Source of the DNA: Akebia trifoliata | Lineage: Eukaryota > Streptophyta > Magnoliopsida > Ranunculales > Lardizabalaceae | Reading direction: 5' to 3' | NCBI GenBank assembly: GCA_017979445.1 | Contig: CM030718.1 | Location: forward strand, 19,959,021-20,023,020 | Length of the DNA: 64,000 bases | In this document: positions 22,563 through 33,227 of the stretch, in pieces | Layout of the letters: every line of letters starts with the position of its first letter | Numbering within the stretch: the first letter of the stretch is position 1 | The notes under the pieces: generated by a model | What the model saw: only the letters and a program-made list of their open reading frames with translations | Databases searched by the model: none | Told to the model about the DNA's origin: nothing | Position numbers and translations under genes: made by a program

Positions 22563-23864
22563 TGATAAGGTCCCAATTATTCGATTTTGGGACCGTAATT
22601 GCATTAAGATTACCATTGCATAAATGTTAGTTCCTTTAAATAATTGCAAAATTATTTTATTTATCCAAATTAATAAAGCTAATGATATATTAGTGTTAAT
22701 TGTAGCGCACGTGGAAGCCAACAAATCGCGAAACAATTACGATTACAATACACGAGTCGAAAGGAAGTTTCCAGAAAAATCTCGGTCGATTTGGGTGCCA
22801 CGTCACCGCGCCGCGGCTAGGCATGACCGCGTCGCGGTCATCTCGAGGAATTTGTCATCGAGATTTTCACAGAAGCTTCCAATTGCTTCGGTGGTTGTAA
22901 CTGAATGGGTAGTTCGAAGTAAATCATCTGAAAAGTTGACCCGATTACCCGAATACAAATGTTATAAATTGAAGGGTTGATTTTAGAGAATGGGCCCTCT
23001 CCTTGCTCTCTTCTTCTCTAAGTTTTGATTTTTCCTTTTCTTTCTTCTCTGTAATTTTTCCTTTGGGTGAGCTTTTGAGTGTAGTGAGAACATCAAGAGT
23101 AAGCCATTGGCTCTATTGTAACTCTTTTGAGAGATTATCAAGAAAGGAATCAAGTTGCATTTCTATTTTATATTTTCTTTCCATCTATCTTCTTGCTTTT
23201 AGTATTGTTGCAATATGATCCTTGCGATGATCGGCTAGATTCTCATTAGAGAAGTCAAGAATGCCGGAGCAAGTTCACTCCATTAATGCTATTTTAATTC
23301 ATTACTTCTGTTTTGTATGCTAATTTTATGAATCTCTTCATGATAAGATCTTCCAATTTAAACTTCCATTTCAAGCTTTGATGAGTGTTACTTAGATAAG
23401 CTCAAGAACATTCATGCTCTGTGATGAATGGAAGCATAAGTTGGATAATCTTGCATAACAAGAGACCTTCATGAAGACTTTTGGGTTCCAATCAATGGTT
23501 ACATCGAATCATCTTCCGATCCACAAGCAATGACTTGCTACGTGGATTGAGTTATGTTTTAGAATTAATTAGCATTTTTGGGTAACTTGCAAAGGTAATC
23601 TTGAATTCTCTAAACTCTTTTCCTTATACCTTCAATCTCTATTGTTAGTTTAATTTCATTTACCAATTAGTTGCTACTTTTTTCTTTGTTTTATTTTTAC
23701 AAATCAATTTGTTTTAAGAAAAATCTGTTTTCTAATTCTGTTTTTGTTTCTAACCGAATGAATCTTTGAATCTTCATTGTCCCTGTGGAACGAATTCGAC
23801 TTGCCCAAAGTCTTTATTCACATCTTAATCTCTGCATTTATTTAGCAAGATCTACAATCGATCA
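22563..23864 (+). repeat. 3' LTR of the nested Athila element (1302 bp)
   Basis: Starts TGATAAGGTCCC and ends CAATCGATCA, followed by the target duplication. A GC-rich patch holds the perfect 19-nt palindrome ATGACCGCGTCGCGGTCAT at 22823-22841. The end region has GTCCCTGTGGAACGAATTCG, the usual U5 phrase of Athila/Tat LTRs. The short frames at 22624-22980 and 23003-23218 are LTR sequence. Confidence 0.9.
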
Positions 23865-24825
23865 CAAATGTATGTGAATCCTCCAATAAGATGACATTAT
23901 CTGATTTTTACCCAATGTTCTTAAATAAGTATGACTAAGCTTGATTTCATCCAAGCATGAATTATTAGACTTAAAACATTAAATATGTCGTCCGATAATC
24001 TCAATCTTAAGAGTTTTCACAAGAGCATAATTTAGTAAAGACAATAAAACCGATCAAACATAATTAAGATAAACTCATTCTAGCTTCATTGACCTCTCTA
24101 TGGAGAGTCTAGCCGATTATCGCGAGGAACAAATTATAATAAAATAAAATAGAAAGGGCAGAGTTGAGAAGAGAATGAAAGTTCTTTGTTTCTCTTTGAT
24201 TTCAAAAATTAGTTCGAATCCCTTCAATTATATAGCTTTTAAAATATGTTATGAACTATACTTAGATTACAAGAAGAAAGACAGAAAAAAGGGAAGAGAG
24301 AGTTCTTCAGCTCTCACTTTACAAGAACTTTCTTTATCACAAAATAGAAAATGAAAGACTAAAATTAGGAAGAAGGGAGAGAGACCCTTTCCTTTAAGCC
24401 AATCCCTCAATTTATAGAGTTTTCTCTCGGGTTTCTGGATCATATCTGCTCTAGTTATTGCGAGACAGCTCCATTTAGGCAAAGGCAATGCAGCTAAAAA
24501 GTTTTAGCACAAATCTCAAGGACGTCCCCCCTGGGACCACCATCATGCACCACATCTCTACTGCAACGCAGTATAAATGAAGACACTTGGACTGAATTTT
24601 GGATGGCTGATCTGAATTGGCTCAAATGTTGCAGTGTTGGCTTTGCTTTTTTCCATTTGTCTCCAAATATTTGCCTTTTTTACTTACAGCTAATATAAAT
24701 TCTTTAGTTATCAATAATTTTAGAATTTCTAGATGATTTATTTTTTATTTGGGGAAAATAACAATCAAGGGTGGATAAACTCTCTATAATTATGGTCCTA
24801 GAAATGACTTTCTAGGACCTAATCA

Positions 24826-26569
24826 ATGATGTAACATTGAAATTTACATCATTTCACACATTGATGACATGGATGCATATATAGAACTATAGATGCTTTT
24901 CACTAAGATAAGAGTGAAAAACATCAATGGTTCTGTGGGCACCTCCACATTAGCAATGTGTGAAACGATGTAAATTTCAATTTTACTCTAGCTCGACTCT
25001 TTTTACAATTAATCCTCCCTGGATAACAAAATATATATTTTTCATCCATCCCTTCAATATTTTTTTTGTCTAGTCTCCCTAATCTCTAAGTGTGTGAATT
25101 ATGTATATGTGATAGTTGGTTTACTTTCATGCCATGTGGAACAACTTTATGAGTCTACCGATTCATAATGCTAGGCCTTGATAAACTTCATTATTCTTTG
25201 AGATAATTATTAATATTTTTTATTATTAAGCCTATTTATTTATGAGTTCAGGGTTCAACGACTCAGCAGTTGGTGGGAATTTGAACCTAGATCTCTGGTA
25301 TCATCACCCAAAGACTTTACGAACTAAGTTAGTTGACACTTTTTTTATTTTTGTTAAAAGAGAATAATTTTTATTTAAAAAAGAAGAGAGATTATCAGGT
25401 GGACCTATCTATTGCAATTTTATTACAAAAACTCCCTTACTTTATCAAGATGGTTACTTCAGCAAACTTTATGAATCAAATTGCCATGACTAACTTACAA
25501 AGTGTCGTTGGGCCCATATAGATTATCAAATTAGAAATCTAACAACACAAACTTGTAGATTTCATTAAAAACTCAGATTCTAAAAGAAAAAAAAAAAAAA
25601 AAAAAAAAAACTCATTTTTGAGCTTGATCACCGGTGCTGAAAATGGATGGCTACCAAACTCCTTAAAACTAAACTTCAATGGTGACTCGCAAAGTCTTCA
25701 ACATGACATAGCTAAAAGTATGATCCACCCAACTCGAAACTCCCTAGCATTTTACACAAGTTCAAAGATTCAAATTGACATATTAAAATATTTGATAATT
25801 GAGGAAGGCATGTCAAATATGGGAACGGATCAAGGGACATATGTAAAAACAATGAAACATTAATAAATTTTCAAAATATGAGTTAGAAGTTTCAAATTAA
25901 ACTGATTTTTTGTGAGGATGATCTCTATGATGGGAAGATCATCCAAAAAGAAAAAAAAAATCAGTCCAACCTGAAACTTCTAACCCCATTAAAAGTTATT
26001 TAGAATGTGGATCGTCGATTTTTTGCCAATAATTTGTAAATCACTTTTGATGGATCTAGAAGTTTCAGATTGAGCTGAGTTTTCGTGAGGATGATCTTCT
26101 CATCATAGTGACGATCCTCGCTAAAAATCAGCTCAATCCAAAACCTCTAACCCATATTTTGAAAAACAATTGTTTTTTCATATGATTTTACATATGTCCC
26201 ATGAACTACCCCCATCAACTAGCTCTTCAGTGATGTAATTTAAAAATAATAGCGTTTCTTTCCCCCTCATGCACGGTAACTGAAGTAGTTCGTTCTTATT
26301 ATAGATATATAGTGCGTCTTAGATATAATTTTCCTTAAAACTTAAGCATGATGAGGAGATTAAAATAACTCAAATATAACAAATGGATTTAGATCATAAA
26401 GAACTAAAACTAGCAATTTAAAGCAAAAAATTATCCAAACTTTCATGTACGTGATATATAGTAAAACACGAGGCATTTTTTAGAGTACTTAAGGAATCTT
26501 GTGTGTAGGGAAAAGTTTGACGGATACAAGAAGTAGAAATCTGGTAGATTGACTTTGGCATCACTCTAA
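24826..26569. repeat. Laccase-unit duplication, copy 1, upstream region
   Basis: Matches 49733-50553 before laccase 2. Copy 1 has an extra ~850 bp (about 25582-26430) that holds a foldback element and non-genic sequence. It is either inserted here or lost from copy 2. No gene. Confidence 0.8.
25834..26200. mobile_element. Foldback/MITE-like element upstream of laccase 1
   Basis: Terminal arms GGGACATATGTAAAA and TTTTACATATGTCCC are perfect inverted repeats 367 bp apart. Inside, two further hairpins are built on the theme GAGGATGATC ... GATCATCC flanked by AGAAGTTTC/GAAACTTCT. The 47708-48050 foldback has the same inner theme. No coding capacity. A target duplication was not evident. Confidence 0.7.
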
Positions 26570-26604
26570 AGTTAAGCTTGACCAACTGTTGGTCCAACTT
26601 AACT
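26570..26604. promoter_or_regulatory. 35-bp imperfect palindrome with MYB-type AC elements, laccase 1 promoter
   Basis: Arms AGTTAAGCTTGACCAAC and GTTGGTCCAACTTAACT surround a central T, with two mismatches. The core holds ACCAACT, which fits the secondary-wall MYB response element consensus ACC(A/T)A(A/C)(T/C). It lies about 85 bp before the TATA box and is unchanged at 50554-50588. A role in lignin-linked MYB control is an inference. Confidence 0.5.
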
Positions 26605-26689
26605 TCAAGACCATCTTTCTTTAATGTATATTTTTCTCTTCACCTAATCAACAACCCATATACGTGCTTTTATAATTACTTTTTTTTTC

Positions 26690-26697
26690 TATATAAA
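26690..26697 (+). promoter_or_regulatory. TATA box of laccase 1
   Basis: TATATAAA, about 100 bp before the ATG and conserved in laccase 2. Confidence 0.65.
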
Positions 26698-26797
26698 CGA
26701 CCTTCAAAGCTTTCATGTTTCTGTACCCAAACATTTAGTTGTTCAGCAATCTTGTCTCTCATCATCTTCACCAGAGAGACTGAAGAGATAAAGAGAG

Positions 26798-27377
26798 ATG
26801 GGTGCACCTTCTTCATTACAAGTTACTATTAGAGCTTTGATCTTTTTATTGGGTGCTTTGTGGCTCTTCCCTGGGTTCATTGATGCAGGAATAACAAGAC
26901 ACTACAAATTTGATGTACGTGTTGCATGCATGGCCTGTATATATTATATTCATGTTTTCGTAAAATTAATGAATAATGGGTTTTTATTTCTCTCTGTTAT
27001 TATTTTGTTTGCAGATTAAGCTGAAGAACTTCACTCGTTTGTGTAGTACTAAGAGCATCGTGACCGTAAATGGTCAGTTTCCAGGGCCTCGGATTGTGGC
27101 AAGGGAAGGAGACCAGGTGGTTGTTAAGGTGGTTAACCATGTTCAGAACAATATCTCTGTCCATTGGTATGGAACTCTCATCTTATTCCCCCGTCATTTT
27201 ACATTAGTCTTGTTGCTAAAATTTGAGCTAATTAATATTTCTAGATGAAAAAATTGCATTTTTTGTTTGGGTTTTTGGTCCTGATATGGTAAACTGGACT
27301 TTAATCCATGACCTAGCTCAAAGTTGCATTGCTTAGGTTTTTGGTTAGCAGTTGAAGAAAATGATATTGGAGAAGAA

Positions 27378-27442
<65 letters not shown>

Positions 27443-30433
27443 GTGGCCTGGGGGGGTGGTGCAAATGGCAAGCGAGGTAAGAGAGTGGGGGGCAAATTGG
27501 GCTTGTAATAAATTGAAACGATGGTGGTATCTAAAAGTTGGTGTGGCAATAGAAGCTCTCATTTTTTTTCCTCTCTTCTTGTTAAATGGTGAATAATGTA
27601 ATTACAGGCATGGAGTTCGACAACTTCGTAGTGGATGGGCAGATGGACCCGCCTATGTGACTCAATGCCCCATACAGACTGGCCAGACCTACGTCTACAA
27701 CTTCACTATTGTGGGTCAGAGAGGGACTCTATGGTGGCATGCCCACATATCATGGTTGAGATCAACGGTTCATGGACCCATCATCATCCTCCCTAAGCTC
27801 GGTGTTCCTTACCCGTTTGCTAAACCATACAAGGAAATCCCAATTATCTTTGGTAAGTAACAATCATCAAGATCAAATTATTGAATTATGTCACTTTTTT
27901 CTCTTATATATTTACATTTAAGTAACATATATATATATATATATAAATCCAATATCCAGGAGAGTGGTTTAAGGCAGATCCTGAGGCAATTATCAGTCAG
28001 GCTTTGCAGACAGGAGGAGGCCCAAACGTCTCTGATGCCTACACCATTAATGGACTTCCTGGGCCATTGTACAACTGCTCAGCAAAAGGTAACATTGCTA
28101 ATGAGGGTGCTTTCTTTTATTTATTTTTTATCCATATTATAAAAAGAAAAAGCCCACCAAGTAAAGCTATCAATATTGGGCCTGCAGAGGGTTGAACCCC
28201 ACTCGTATGCCTCAAATATTTCCCCATAGATCTCTATCTCAAATAATCTACTTTTATTGCATTTATTGATAGATCTATGGGGAAAGATTTGAGGTTTTGG
28301 AGTTGGGTTTCAACACTCCTCCATGGGTGTATACGATTTGGACTCAATGTATAAATCTTAGACATCTTATTTAAATTTAGCGTTTGGTGGGTGTAAAAAA
28401 TGTTGGTGTGGCAATGTAAGATTTCCATTGTTTTTCCGAGTTTTGACATATGGGGTGGCCTCCCTCACAGATACGTTCAAGCTGAAGGTGAAGCCCGGAA
28501 AGATATATCTCCTACGATTGATCAACGCTGCACTCAATGACGAGCTTTTCTTCAGCATTGCAAACCACACATTGACAGTAGTCGATGCCGACGCTGTCTA
28601 CATTAAACCTTTTGAAACAAATACACTTCTCATCAGTCCAGGACAAACCACCAATGTCCTTCTCAAAACTAAACCTCACTTCCCCAATGCGACATTCCTT
28701 ATGTTAGCAAGACCATATGCCACTGGCCTTGGCACATTCGACAATTCCACCACTGCCGCCATCCTCGAATACGAACGACCCACTCATTCCTCTTTCAACA
28801 ATTCAATTAAGAAACTCAAACTCTTCAAACCACATCTTCCTCATCTTAACGACACTTCATTCGCCACGAATTTCACAAAGAAGTTCCGTAGCTTGGCCAC
28901 TACCCAATTCCCTGCTATCGTCCCACAAACTGTCGATAAAAGATTCTTCTTCACAGTGGGATTGGGCACAAACCCTTGTCCTACAAACCAAACATGCCAA
29001 GGGCCCAATGGAGCTATGTTCTCAGCGTCTATAAACAATGTCTCCTTTGCTATGCCAACCATGGCCCTCATGCAATCTTATTTCTTGGGAAAATCTTTGG
29101 GTGTCTACACAACTAATTTCCCGACCAACCCAATTATTCCTTTCAACTACACAGGAATACCTCCAAATAACTCTATGGTGAGTAATGGAACAAAAGTAGT
29201 GGTATTGCCCTTCAACACAAGTGTTGAGCTAGTGATGCAGGACACAACCATACTTGGCGCTGAGAGCCACCCTCTTCACCTTCATGGCTTCAACTTCTTC
29301 ATAGTGGGGCAAGGATTCGGTAACTATAATCCCAATACGGATCCTGCAAATTTCAATCTTGTCGACCCTGTTGAGAGGAACACAATTGGTGTGCCATCCG
29401 GTGGATGGGTTGCCATTCGATTCCTCGCAGACAACCCAGGTGTGTACTACATCAATTCAACTATTATATTATGCTTGGTAACCAAGTTTGGATTTGGCAA
29501 CTGTATAATGGGTTACGGCTATTTGGATAAAAAGTTTGGAGAGTTTTCCAAACTAATGGTCATTTAACAAAAAAAAATTCATCAATTTTGTTGATAAACC
29601 GATTTATTGTTATTTGTTATAGCAGACACCTTTCTATCAAAAAAATTCCCGAATTTGTATATCTTATGCACATGATTGCCAGCAAGCATGATTGGACTTT
29701 CCAGCCAACCATGAAGATGAATTATTGATATTCTAATAACAATTGTATGTCCTTTCTTTAAAGGACAATACAATTACTGGTAGGTGATAGAGGTAAGTTA
29801 GGTTCATTGTGATAATGTATATGAGATTCACTCTATCATTGTAATAATAATGCATCTCATAACATATCTTACCGATTTAGATGTGCATCAATTAAGATTA
29901 ATTTCATGGACTACATTAGATTAATTGATAATATTTCTATCAAAATTTTAATACTCGACTCAAATGTCTACCAAGTAGAGTCAAGCCAACAACTTGTGAG
30001 TCAGATCAGATGAGTCAAATAAAAAATGTTTTAATTTTTTGTAAATTTAATCTAGTTTCTGACTTAACTTGGTGCATATTTTAGCTGACTCAATCAAATT
30101 TCAGAGTTGACTCAATGATTTGACAAGTTAATTCAATTAGTTGGTTTCATCAAGTTTTGGGGCCAAATCACCTTGAAATACTATGGTTTCTATATTAGTG
30201 ATCCACGTTGAATTTATAACAATGTAGGACTAATGTAAAAAAGTTTAAATTATGACAATATAAATAATTGTGCTAATTGTATTGTTTTGATGATGATGAT
30301 AGGTGTATGGTTTATGCATTGCCACTTGGAAATCCACACAAGCTGGGGTTTGAAAATGGCTTGGGTCGTCTTGGATGGGGAGCTCCCCAATCAGAAGCTG
30401 CCACCTCCGCCATCCGATCTACCCAAGTGTTGA
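26798..30433 (+). CDS. LAC17-like: Laccase, LAC17-like, copy 1 (six exons)
   Basis: Secreted multicopper oxidase expected to oxidise monolignols with O2 in the cell wall during lignin formation. Exons: 26798-26914, 27015-27166, 27608-27852, 27960-28088, 28471-29439, 30303-30433, all with GT..AG introns; product 580 residues. Residues 1-30 are a signal peptide ending FIDA. Copper ligands are all present: H89 and H91 (HWHG), H134 and H136 (HAH), H481, H484, H486, H543, C544, H545, H549. The residue ten after C544 is Leu554. Many N-x-S/T sites suggest heavy glycosylation. The segments [16 protein letters not shown] and [16 protein letters not shown] point to the Arabidopsis LAC17 group. Six exons are the family norm. 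The intron 5 donor (CAG|GTGTGT) is weak; retention would stop at 29567 and lose the last copper motif. Confidence 0.95.
27378..27441 (+). repeat. 64-nt uninterrupted poly-G run in laccase 1 intron 2
   Basis: A pure G run, absent from the same intron of laccase 2. It creates spurious poly-Gly and poly-Pro frames. Possible G-quadruplex former, or an inflated sequencing/assembly homopolymer. Confidence 0.9.
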
Positions 30434-30842
30434 CTTCCAGATTCGACTAGTTTGATAGGGGCCTATTTTTCGTGATTTTTTTAACTTATTATTTTCCTTT
30501 ATTATGTTTTGTTTCATTTCTTAATTTCCTTTCCTCTGCCAGATAAAAGGAGTAGCAAAGAAGCATTTTAACCAATTGATGATTGTTTTGTTTGGTTGAC
30601 ATTTTTATTCCAACCCCTCCTTTGAGGATGAAAAAAGTACTGGAGAATGTTTTGTAATATTGAGAATTCAATATTTATGGGGGATCTCAATACTAATATG
30701 ATATCACTTCCATTAAACTTTATTTATGACGTTTTTAAAAATTGGTTTTGAATATTGGCAGGGAAGTATAACCTTAAACTTTATTTAAGGTTAGAAAAAT
30801 GACAAATTAAAGCTATAAAATCAAATAGTCTATCTAATATAA
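30434..30842 (+). other. Laccase 1 3' untranslated and flanking region
   Basis: Matches 54564-54975 after laccase 2. It includes TTTTGTAATATTGAGAATTC near 30650, a possible transcript end. No further gene. Confidence 0.6.
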
Positions 30843-31290
30843 AATAAAGGAAAAATGACTACTCTTGAACCTACTGTAACAAGAAAGGTTATTTTCTCGA
30901 CTGGAGTAGTCAAAGCTTCGTTGAACCGAACACAGTAGATTTAGTCCATTCAAGACTTTCTGACACGCCCATCTTCTTTGTTGCCCCAAGAAGAGGATGT
31001 CCACTGCACTTCCTATGTCAATTAATATTCTCCTGAGGTCAACATTCCTGACTGGCAATGCTATTTCTAAGACATCTTGATGTGGTGCCGTTATACCTTG
31101 TAGGTTGTCTTCAGTGAATATTATTGCTTGTTCTCCCAAGGTAAACCTTGATTTTCGGGCATCACCTACCCCCAAGAATACTTGGTTGACATTGAGCTCG
31201 TGGCATATCTTTTTTACCATTACCCTGGCCATTTGTCTTGATTGCCTGTCTGAGTCGTACCTCCTAGTAATTGTGTGCACTATCCTTCGC
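30843..31290 (-). pseudogene. Gypsy aspartic protease fragment, copy 1
   Basis: The minus-strand frame includes IIFTEDNLQGITAPHQD and IDIGSAVDILFL, the plant gypsy protease entry and active-site region (usual D-x-G-S). It then runs out of frame, whereas copy 2 stays in frame for longer at 54955-55161. The fragment ends abruptly beside the laccase 3' flank, and the same junction is seen after laccase 2, so it was there before the duplication. Confidence 0.75.
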
Positions 31291-32715
31291 TCTTCAAGCT
31301 TTTAGAGCCTCTCTTCCCTAAGGAGTCTAGGATTCAGTCTCCGATTTTCACTTCTTTGATCTCTTCGTCTCTTTGCGGTGGTTGCTACATACCTTCTAAG
31401 TTTCCCATCTTCAATCATATCTTGGATGATATGCCGTAACTTGTACCATTCTTCGGTCAAATGATCTTCTACTCTGTGATATTCATTGTACGGCTTCTTC
31501 GATTTTCCTCAGTAATCCCAACGTGGCTACACAAAACTCTAGTCATTGTGAATGTGCCTCAATATCTTAGACAACTTTTAGTTGAGTGGCGTGTACCCCC
31601 GCCTTCTTTTCCACCTTAATCGCCCTTTCGATTCCCGACATCGTTTCCTGCCATCCCCATTCCTTGGTTCAACTGCGGCTTTGGGGGCTTCAGGATCTGT
31701 TGTATTGATGACGACAGTTGTGCTACTTGTCCCCTACTTTTCAGTGATTTCTCCATTAGATTGAACTTTTCCACCTTTGTATAGAGGTCTACAAGTCGTG
31801 ACGGGTTAGACTTGATCAACGATTTATGTAATTGAGTTCTAAAGACAATAGTAGTTATATAAGCTGCACACACGGTCGCCTTATCCAAATTTTCCACGAC
31901 TAGTTTCTTCATCTAGAAACGAGTCATGGAAGATTGGATACTCTCCCTGACCTCTTGTCGTAGATAGAAAAGCATGTTTACTCCAACTTTCCTTTTACAT
32001 AAGTGCATGAAATATCCGACAAAGGTTTTTTCATGCTTCGAGAAATTTGTGATTGATTCTGTAGGCAGCCCCTGAAACCACAACATAGCTCATTTCCTAA
32101 GATTTGATGGGAAGAGCTTGTAGAGTAACGGATCGTAGTTCTAGTACAGGGCCATCTGACTCTTGTATGGGAGGATATGATCCATAGGGTCCCTTGTTCC
32201 ATCGTATGACTCGAACTTTGATTGATGGAATGCCTTCCGGGGTCGAATCCCATTATTGCTGGTGAAAATGAAGTCTCCTTGAGTTCCCGAAATGTATTTT
32301 GAGCTCGTTGTCCTGAATCTCTTCCTTGGATGATCTTCTTGTCTCTCTTCGGCAATATTTCTTCCACCTTTCCCCTCGTTATAGGGTGCTGAGCTTCAAA
32401 ACATCCGTGCTGCGCTCTGATTGCTTTGCTACAGGGGGTAGAAGTCCCCATCTACCTTGCCTCACCAAGTCTCCTCCTGTTTCGGTTCCCTCACCTAGCT
32501 TTTGATTGAGCTCCTCGTTTTCTCTCCTTATTGCTGTGATCTCATCGTTTTGCTTTTCCAGCCCTTCATACATTTCTTTCCTCATCTTGGTTAACAAATG
32601 GTGTAACGTCAACATTAGATCCTATGGTATTGGTGGTGGGTCTATATATTCATCGACTCTCCACGTTCTTCACATCTCATTCTCACCATGTTGGTTATTT
32701 TTCTCAGTGTAACGT
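31291..32715 (-). pseudogene. Gypsy gag fragment, minus strand
   Basis: Broken minus-strand frames follow gag order from high to low coordinates: a coiled-coil-like N-terminal segment at 32379-32615 (EMYEGLEKQNDEITAIRREN), a shifted middle at 31978-32451, and a C-terminal part at 31616-31912. Many stops and frameshifts. Together with the protease this is a gag-pro remnant of one element. Confidence 0.65.
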
Positions 32716-32733
32716 ATCTCATAGACGATGCCA
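32716..32733 (-). other. Primer binding site of the minus-strand gypsy fragment
   Basis: On the minus strand TGGCATCGTCTATGAGAT lies three bases after an LTR end in CTACA. TGGCATCGTCTGTGGGA-like sites are common in plant gypsy elements. Confidence 0.6.
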
Positions 32734-32736
32734 AAT

Positions 32737-33227
32737 TGTAGATGTAGAAACTTGCATTAGCTCGTGATTCCCCCTAATTAAGGTATTTTATCTTCCTATG
32801 CTCCTAGGTAGGCCTACAACAGCACTACTCCGACGCCCAAGTTAGGATATAATATAAGAAGTATGATTGGATATTTTTAGAGAGAAATCTCATGCCTTTT
32901 CGACGTGTTGTACCTTTGTATTTGTAGGGGTTTCTTCCCTCAGATTCTCCCAGATTTTCTCCATGATTCCCGTTCAAGTGGTTATCCCTGTTTAGGGATT
33001 TTCTTTGATTTTTGCGAAAGCAGTATACTCCGTACTCCATATTTCCTTGGTTTTGTACCGAGTTTCACATCATTGAAGCTTGGCTAAATGTTGATTGACT
33101 TCACTGTTAATTTGGATGCTCGGTCAAGTTTTCATGTAATTCGTTCCTTCGGCTAAAGTTCCTCGAGATTACCATATGTTGTTTTGCCGAAAAATGTCCT
33201 CCATAGTTACCTATGGTATAATTAACA
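32737..33227 (-). repeat. 5' LTR of the minus-strand gypsy fragment
   Basis: On the minus strand it starts TGTTAATTATACC and ends CATCTACA, giving TGT..ACA termini, 491 bp. The left end is fixed by the primer site; the right end is the best TG candidate. It contains a CCATAG-TTAC-CTATGG inverted repeat near the start. Confidence 0.5.

Larger units (their letters stand above)
19717..23864 (+). mobile_element. Truncated Athila-type gypsy element nested in the solo LTR
   Basis: Flanked by an exact 5-bp duplication CAAAT (19712-19716 and 23865-23869). It consists of the first ~65 bp of a 5' LTR fused to the end of RNase H and a complete integrase, a pol-to-LTR spacer, a polypurine tract and a complete 3' LTR. 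gag, protease, RT and most of RNase H have been deleted. The LTR stub and the 3' LTR start differ at two bases in about 60. Confidence 0.9.
19370..24825 (-). mobile_element. Athila-type solo LTR, minus strand, split by a nested element
   Basis: Without the nested element and its target duplication this is about 1.3 kb, the same size as the Athila LTR inside it. On the minus strand it starts TGATTAGGTCC (cf. TGATAAGGTCC in the nested element) and ends with the Athila-like phrase GTCCCTATGGATCGACC near 19445. ATGA flanks both ends (19366-19369 and 24826-24829). The paralogous site in front of laccase 2 (49729-49736) is empty apart from one extra ATG, which confirms an insertion. Short frames such as 24267-24488 are LTR sequence. 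Confidence 0.8.

Noticed and set aside
27194..27596. Poly-proline and poly-glycine frames on both strands
   Set aside because: Translations of the poly-G run inside laccase 1 intron 2.
28717..29071. Out-of-frame ORFs over laccase exon 5 on both strands
   Set aside because: Shadows of the real coding frame; no independent motif.
28428..29567. Single-exon 379-residue laccase-like gene
   Set aside because: It is exon 5 of laccase 1 with intron sequence read at both ends; splice sites and the 30303-30433 exon show the real structure. The same applies to 52580-53764.
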